Source: Liquidambar formosana (taxonomy: Eukaryota; Streptophyta; Magnoliopsida; Saxifragales; Altingiaceae). From it: DNA of 64,000 nucleotides. Position numbers and translations under genes: made by a program. The stretch lies in the NCBI GenBank assembly GCA_039720395.1, contig CM077833.1:14817133-14881132 (forward strand), written 5' to 3'. Shown piece after piece: positions 59,216 to 64,000 of the stretch. The notes beneath the pieces were generated by a model. The model did not search any database. It was not told the origin of the DNA and was given only the letters and a program-made list of their open reading frames with translations. Each line of letters begins with the position of its first letter. Position 1 is the first letter of the stretch.

Positions 59216-61531
59216 ATGATAATTGACCCATCCAATCTAGAAAAATTCTTTTGGATCGGATGCAACTTTCACAAGGAGGAAGCTGCTGAGCTTTTTCAAT
59301 TCTTGGTGGCGAAGGTTGATGTTTTTGCCTGGTTGCCCCACGAAATGCCTGGTATAAAGCCCGAGATCATCACACACGATCTGCAAGTGAACCCTGCCAA
59401 GAAACCCGTTGTCTAAAAACAAAGACGCTTAGCAGGTGAGAGAGCCCAGGCAGTATCTGAGGAAGTTAAAAAGCTATTAAAAGCTGGATTTATAAGGGAA
59501 GTGAAATACCCGACCTGGATATCCAATCCGGTATGTGTCAAAAAGAAAACCGGAGATTGGAGAATCTGCATCGATTTTACCGACCTCAACAAAGCGTGCC
59601 CAAAGGATAGTTTTCCCCTACCCAAAATAGATAAACTAATAGACTCTATCTCGGGTTATGAAAGGATGAGCATCTTTGATGCATTCTCAGGGTACCACCA
59701 GATACCAATGGCAGAGCATGATCAGGACAAAATTGGTTTCATTATTCCAACAGGCACGTACTGCTACAAAGTCATGCCATTTGGGCTAAAAAACGCCGAA
59801 GCGACATATCAACGATTAGTCAGTCGGATGTTCGACGGACTCATTGGCAAAAATCTAGAAGCCTACGTTGGTGATACCATAGTTAAAAGCAGCACGGGAA
59901 AGGACTATCTCACAGACCTTACTAAAGCTTTCTCACTACTCAGAGAGTTCGGCATGAAGTTAAACGCTAAAAAGAGTTCGTTTAGAGTTAGCTCCGGAAA
60001 ATTTTTGGGTCATCTAGTCTCACGAAGGGGAATAGAAGCTAATCCCAGTAAAATCGATGCAATTAGAAATTTGAAAATGCCCACAAGGGTCAGGGATGTT
60101 CAACAGCTCAACGGCATGGTGGCAGCACTTAGTAGGTTCATCTCAAGGTCTTTAGACAAATGCCATTCGTTTTTTCAAGTATTGAAAAAAGGCCAACAAT
60201 CAACTTGGAATACTGAGTGTCAAGAAGCTTATTTCCAGCTCATAGACCACCTTGAAAAACTTCCAGTTCTTATTCGTCCCCATCTAGGGGAAACATTGTA
60301 CCTATATCTGGGGGTGTCCGCACATTCTCTTAGCAGCGTCTTAATTGCCCAAAGAAGAACTGAACAGAAGCCGATCTACTACATCAGTAAAACATTACTG
60401 GACGTCGAAACGCGGTATCTTCCACTTGAAAAGCTATTGCTCGCTCTGGTAACGGCTTCACGCAAGTTACAACATTACTTCCAATCCCATTCCATCATCG
60501 TACTTACGAACTATCCACTGAAAGTTATTTTGAGAAGGGCTGATCTTTCAGGTCGGGTTTCAAAATGGGGGGTAGAGCTTAACGCTTATGACATTCATTT
60601 TCAACCCCGCGCTGCAATCAAAGGACAAATCCTGGCGGATTTTATTGCTGAGTTCACAGATCCAAATTCCAGTTCGAACATAACAGCATTTAATACCTCT
60701 CTGTCCGATCTGGGGAGAGAAAAGACCAAATGGGAGCTCAGGGTTGATGGTGCATCAAACGGAAAAGGTACCGGGCTGGGGATCGTGTTGATAGCACCAG
60801 ACAAAGAAGTCATCGAGCAGGCAGTTAGGCTTTTGTTCCCTGCCTCAAACAACGAAGCTGAGTACGAAGCTATAATAGTTGGATTGGGAATTGCCCGAGC
60901 TACAGGGGTTAAAAAGCTCACGGTTTATAGCGACTCTCAGCTCGTCGTAAATCAATTAAACAGAGAATACGAAGCAAAGGATGATAGAATGAAGGCATAC
61001 ATGCTAAAAGTGTGGGAACTCGCCTCTGAGTTCGAAGATATCGAATTCAGACGTTTTGTTAGAGATCAAAATAGATATGCGGATGGACTTGCCGCCTTGG
61101 CAGCTGCCCTGGAAACTAGCAACCCAAGGACAATACAGGTTGAAATTCTTTCATCACCCAACATTGGATCGGACGAAATTGTGTTGGATATTGAAATGTC
61201 ATCTCCGAGTTGGATGGATGAAATCATCGCCTACCTACAGAGGGATGAGTTGCCAGTAGACAAGCACCAAAGATACCGAGTTCGACTGAAGTCAGCACGG
61301 TTTTGGTTATCCCCAGTAGGGAACTTATACAGAAGATCATACTCTGGGCCTTATCTTAAATGCGTTCACCCTGATCAGGTCCAGAGTATCCTTTCCGAGC
61401 TGCACGAAGGTTCATGCGGTGGACATGTGGGAGGTCGATCCCTAGCCCAGCATGCTAATTTGCAAGGATTTTGGTGGCCATATATGCAAAAAGATGCAGT
61501 GAAATATGTGAGAAAATGCTCAAAGTGCTAG
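59216..61531 (+). pseudogene. Reverse transcriptase, RNase H and second RNase H
   Basis: One frame from 59,216, broken by a stop at 59,414, continues to a stop at 61,529. The order is pre-RT segment (VDVFAWLPHEMPGIKPEI), RT (WRICIDFTDLNKACPKDSFP near 59,560; FGLKNAEATYQRLVSRMF near 59,780), RNase H (about 60,290-60,650) and a second, archaeal-type RNase H (WELRVDGASNGKGTGLGIVL at 60,730, NNEAEYEA, YSDSQLVV). It ends with the zinc-binding start of integrase (HEGSCGGHVGG...KCSKC). The paired RNase H domains identify the Tat lineage. The RT catalytic box reads AYVGDTIV where two adjacent Asp are the rule, so RT is dead even apart from the stops. Confidence 0.9.
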
Positions 61532-62452
61532 TTGTTCGCTGATAAGATCCACCAGCCAGCTCAAGAATTAAACCCATTGTCGAGTTCGTGGCCATTTGCT
61601 CAATGGAGGTTGGACATGGTAGGTTCTTTGCCCCCAGTGTCGGGAAAAAGAAAATATTTGTTTATCGCCACCGATTATTTCACAAAATGGGTAGAGGCAG
61701 TAGCGTTAGCATCCATCAAAGACTCCAACATCATCAAATTCCTGTGGGAGAATATAATTACTAGGTTCAGGATTCCAAGGGCTTTCATCTCGGATAATGG
61801 AACTCAGTTCGACAGTAAGAAGACAAGGCAGTTCAGTTCAGATTATGGAATGCAATGGTTCTATTCTAGCCCAAGCTACCCACAGTGCAATGGCCAGGCC
61901 GAAGCCACCAACAAGATTCTAGTGGCAGGAATCAAAAGGAGGTTGGACGAAGCTAAAGGATCCTGGCCTGATGAACTGCACACCATCCTTTGGGCATATA
62001 GAACTACGCCCCGAAGGTCAACAGGTGAGACACCGTTCTCATTAGCCTTTAGCATGGAAGCAGTAATCCCAACTAAGCTAGGCCTGCCTAGACTAAGAGC
62101 AGAGCAATTCGAAGTTACAACGAACGATCAGATCCTTGCTCGAGACTTAGATCTGTCAGAAGAGAGGAAAGAGCGGGCCCGTATCAAGATGGCATCATAC
62201 TAGCAAGAGCTAAACAAGTATTACAACAGAAGGATCAAGTCGAGAGAATTCAAAGTGGGAGAATTGGTCCTTAGGTAGGTTAACCTTAGAACTAGATACC
62301 CTACTCATGGTAAGCTGGGGGCGACTTGGGAAGGACCTTATGAAGTCATAAGTACAGGTGGCAAAGGCTCTTACAGGTTGAAAAGCTTGGAATCTGGGCT
62401 GGAACTCCAAAGGTCAGTAAACATCTCAAATTTGCGTTTATTTTACCATTAG
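61532..62452 (+). pseudogene. Retrotransposon integrase core and C-terminus
   Basis: It continues the RT frame after the stop at 61,529. The catalytic core shows the Asp in WRLDMVGSLPP (61,606), the Asp in FISDNGTQFD (61,785) and the Glu in NGQAEATNK (61,890), so the D,D-35-E triad is retained. Further in-frame stops are at 62,201 and near 62,274. The C-terminal part, with WEGPYEV (about 62,328), ends at 62,452. It would insert element DNA into the genome if made; in this copy it cannot be made as one protein. Confidence 0.88.
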
Positions 62453-62526
62453 ATGATGTAATCGTACTCAAAGATCTCAATAAAGATGTTATTCAATAGA
62501 TTCCCTGCATTTGTATTATCAAAATA

Positions 62527-62745
62527 ATTCAGTTCACCTAAGAACAGGTTCGAACTAAAACGTGCCTAAGAATGGGCAAAAATTCAGTTCACCTAAGAAC
62601 AGGTTCGAACTAAAATATGCCCAAGAATGGGCCAAATTCAGTTCACCTAAGAATGGGTTCGAACTAAAACAGCCTAAGAATGGGCCTAATTCAGTTTACC
62701 AAGGAACACGATTAAGCTAGCAAATGCCTAGAAAATGGTTTACTT
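62527..62745 (+). repeat. 55-bp tandem repeat downstream of pol
   Basis: Three good copies start at 62,527, 62,582 and 62,636 with ATTCAGTTCACCTAAGAA, and a decayed fourth starts at 62,690. Each has GGTTCGAACTAAAA and 'aagaatgggc'. Tandem repeats in this interval are known for Tat-lineage elements. Confidence 0.85.
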
Positions 62746-62984
62746 CAGTTCCACTGTGGGAGGCTTGAGCTAATACTTGTAAGCATTCAGGAAAAGAAAA
62801 TATCTATGCTAGCAGTTATTCAGAAGCGAAAAGCAAACAGAAGCATCCAAAAGAGAAATCAAGTGCTCAAAGATGATCAACAAATTGTATCATTTACATC
62901 TAGTGGGCATAATAGCCCCCCAACAAAGTTCAGGTTTTTTCATGCAAAAAAAAAAAAAAGAAAAAAAAAGGAAGACAATCAACT

Positions 62985-64000
62985 TTACGGAGGAGCTGTA
63001 GGTTCATTCTCGACTGTCTGTTGGTTTGCTCGATTGTCTTTGTCATCAATCGCTACGATCTCAGAAAGACAGTCACCGATCTCATCCCCAGCCGGCGCAT
63101 CTTCCTCTCCATCTTCACCTTCTTCATCTTCAGCCTCGGTTTCAGGAACAGGGGGAAGTGCCCTGTGCTTGAACTGGATGGAGGAAATTTCTGGAAAGAA
63201 AGGGAGCGCCAACTCCACTAAAGTGTCCCAGGCAAGCTTGTAAGTGCTCTCCAGAATAGGATCAAACTGTTCTATCAGAGCCTTTTCAGTGCTCTCCCTT
63301 GCCTTGGCCACTTTAGTAGAGACCGAGGCCTTTAATCCCTTCAGCTCGGCAGAGAGATGGGAGTTCTTTTGCTCCAGAGCTTCTTTAGAACAGGACAGCT
63401 CCTCATTCTCAGCTTGAGCCTTTTTGAGATCGGCTTCCATATCCTCAGAGTCTTTTTTCAGCAACAGCAAATCCTTAGCTGAGCTGGCAGCAGCTTTCTT
63501 ATAATGACTGGCCTCAGACTTGGCCTTCTCTAGTTGAGCAAAGGCAGACTTCAGGTTTTCCTCAGCCTCCTTGTGCCTCTGCTCATGCTCGCTCCTCAGT
63601 CGAGCAACTTCCAGCTAGAATTGATCCTCTTGGGAGGTCAGAATGTCTCCCATCACCAACACCTGCTGAACACCCTGCGCGGTAGGAAATTGCTTGTTTA
63701 TACCGAGCTCACAAAAAATAAAAAATAAGTAACAAATATACAAGAACTTACCCTCAACAGCCAGGTGAAGGCATTATGGGAGAGGTCAGTGGGAAGTTGC
63801 CTCCTCAAAACTGACATATTAGAAGGGAAGCGTAGGACATTCCTAATGCTCTGGAAAGTATACTCTGGTAGAATAAGCCCGGAGATGGTGGTGTCAGTAG
63901 GAACTGGGAGCTGCACGTGATCATATACAAGATCAACCATCCCGGGATCGTTAGGTATGAACTGAGATCTTAAAAAACAGTTTTTAGTACATCTGTGAGA
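62985..64000 (-). CDS. Antisense coiled-coil ORF of the Tat element, partial and apparently spliced
   Basis: On the minus strand an open frame enters from beyond the window (64,000) and runs through IPNDPGMVDLVYDHVQLPVP to a donor at 63,752/63,751 (AGG|GTAAGT). After a 77-bp intron with acceptor GCGCAG|GG it resumes at 63,674 in the same frame (GVQQVLVMGDILTSQED). There is one in-frame stop at 63,617-63,615. The following 210 residues are a strong coiled coil rich in Glu/Lys/Ala (about 63,610-63,240), then a hydrophobic patch (LAWDTLVELALPFFPEISSI) and an acidic tail (EAEDEEGEDGEEDAPAGDE), with the stop at 62,985. Antisense ORFs between pol and the 3' LTR are known in Tat elements such as Grande and Retand; their function is not established. 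The stop codon suggests decay here. I recognise no enzymatic domain. Confidence 0.65.

Noticed and set aside
56603..62452. Endogenous pararetrovirus (caulimovirid)
   Set aside because: Integrase with a D,D-E triad, an LTR with a primer binding site and dual RNase H place it as a Ty3/gypsy Tat retrotransposon.
63021..63728. Plus-strand ORFs opposite the antisense gene
   Set aside because: They are complements of the coiled-coil and acidic coding sequence, which has the better codon pattern and an intron that preserves frame.

Overview
The window is nuclear DNA from a flowering plant, most likely a eudicot. It is AT-rich and gene-poor, its one clear gene has plant-type GT-AG introns, and most of the rest is transposable elements: MULE, hAT, Harbinger, Stowaway and Helitron DNA elements, LINE and SINE insertions, solo LTRs, and a decayed Tat-lineage Ty3/gypsy retrotransposon. 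No rRNA, tRNA, CRISPR or organelle gene was recognised. All alignments were made by eye, so boundaries marked as approximate are approximate.

Layout. (1) 1-14.8 kb: an old segmental duplication, copy A about 1-4.9 kb and copy B about 7.7-14.8 kb. Each copy carries its own insertions, and in several cases the other copy keeps the empty site. (2) 14.8-21.6 kb: element-rich spacer with a Helitron nested inside another Helitron in opposite orientation, small MITEs and a solo-LTR-like element. (3) 21.6-28.2 kb: a complete seven-exon laccase gene encoding 594 residues. Its large intron 2 contains a relic that looks like the 5' flank of another laccase. (4) 28.2-31.7 kb: a SINE with a 17-bp target duplication, a dead LINE split by a hAT-like element, another SINE and a Stowaway MITE. 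(5) 31.7-47.7 kb: a second laccase copy whose promoter-like region (about 31.7-32.0 kb) has been separated from exons 1-2 (47.3-47.7 kb). The separation is caused by a 14.1-kb giant palindrome (32,008-46,113, flanked by a 10-bp direct repeat) and, 20 bp further on, a 1-kb foldback element. (6) 47.7-56 kb: what is probably the disrupted intron 2 of laccase copy 2, then MULE, MITE and Helitron insertions. No exon 3 was found there. (7) 56.06-64 kb: a Tat-type LTR retrotransposon (5' LTR, gag, protease, RT, two RNase H domains, integrase) with many stop codons, followed by 55-bp tandem repeats and an antisense, apparently spliced, coiled-coil ORF that runs off the window end.

The most interesting object is the 14.1-kb palindrome. 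It behaves like one very large foldback transposon: inverted arms of about 6.5 and 7.6 kb with almost no spacer, each carrying a roughly 278-bp tandem array (about 12 and 15 units) and a solo LTR at the same site. It sits in the 5' region of a laccase paralogue. The second theme is the laccase locus, where shared flanks suggest that tandem copies were fused and split by deletion and transposition.
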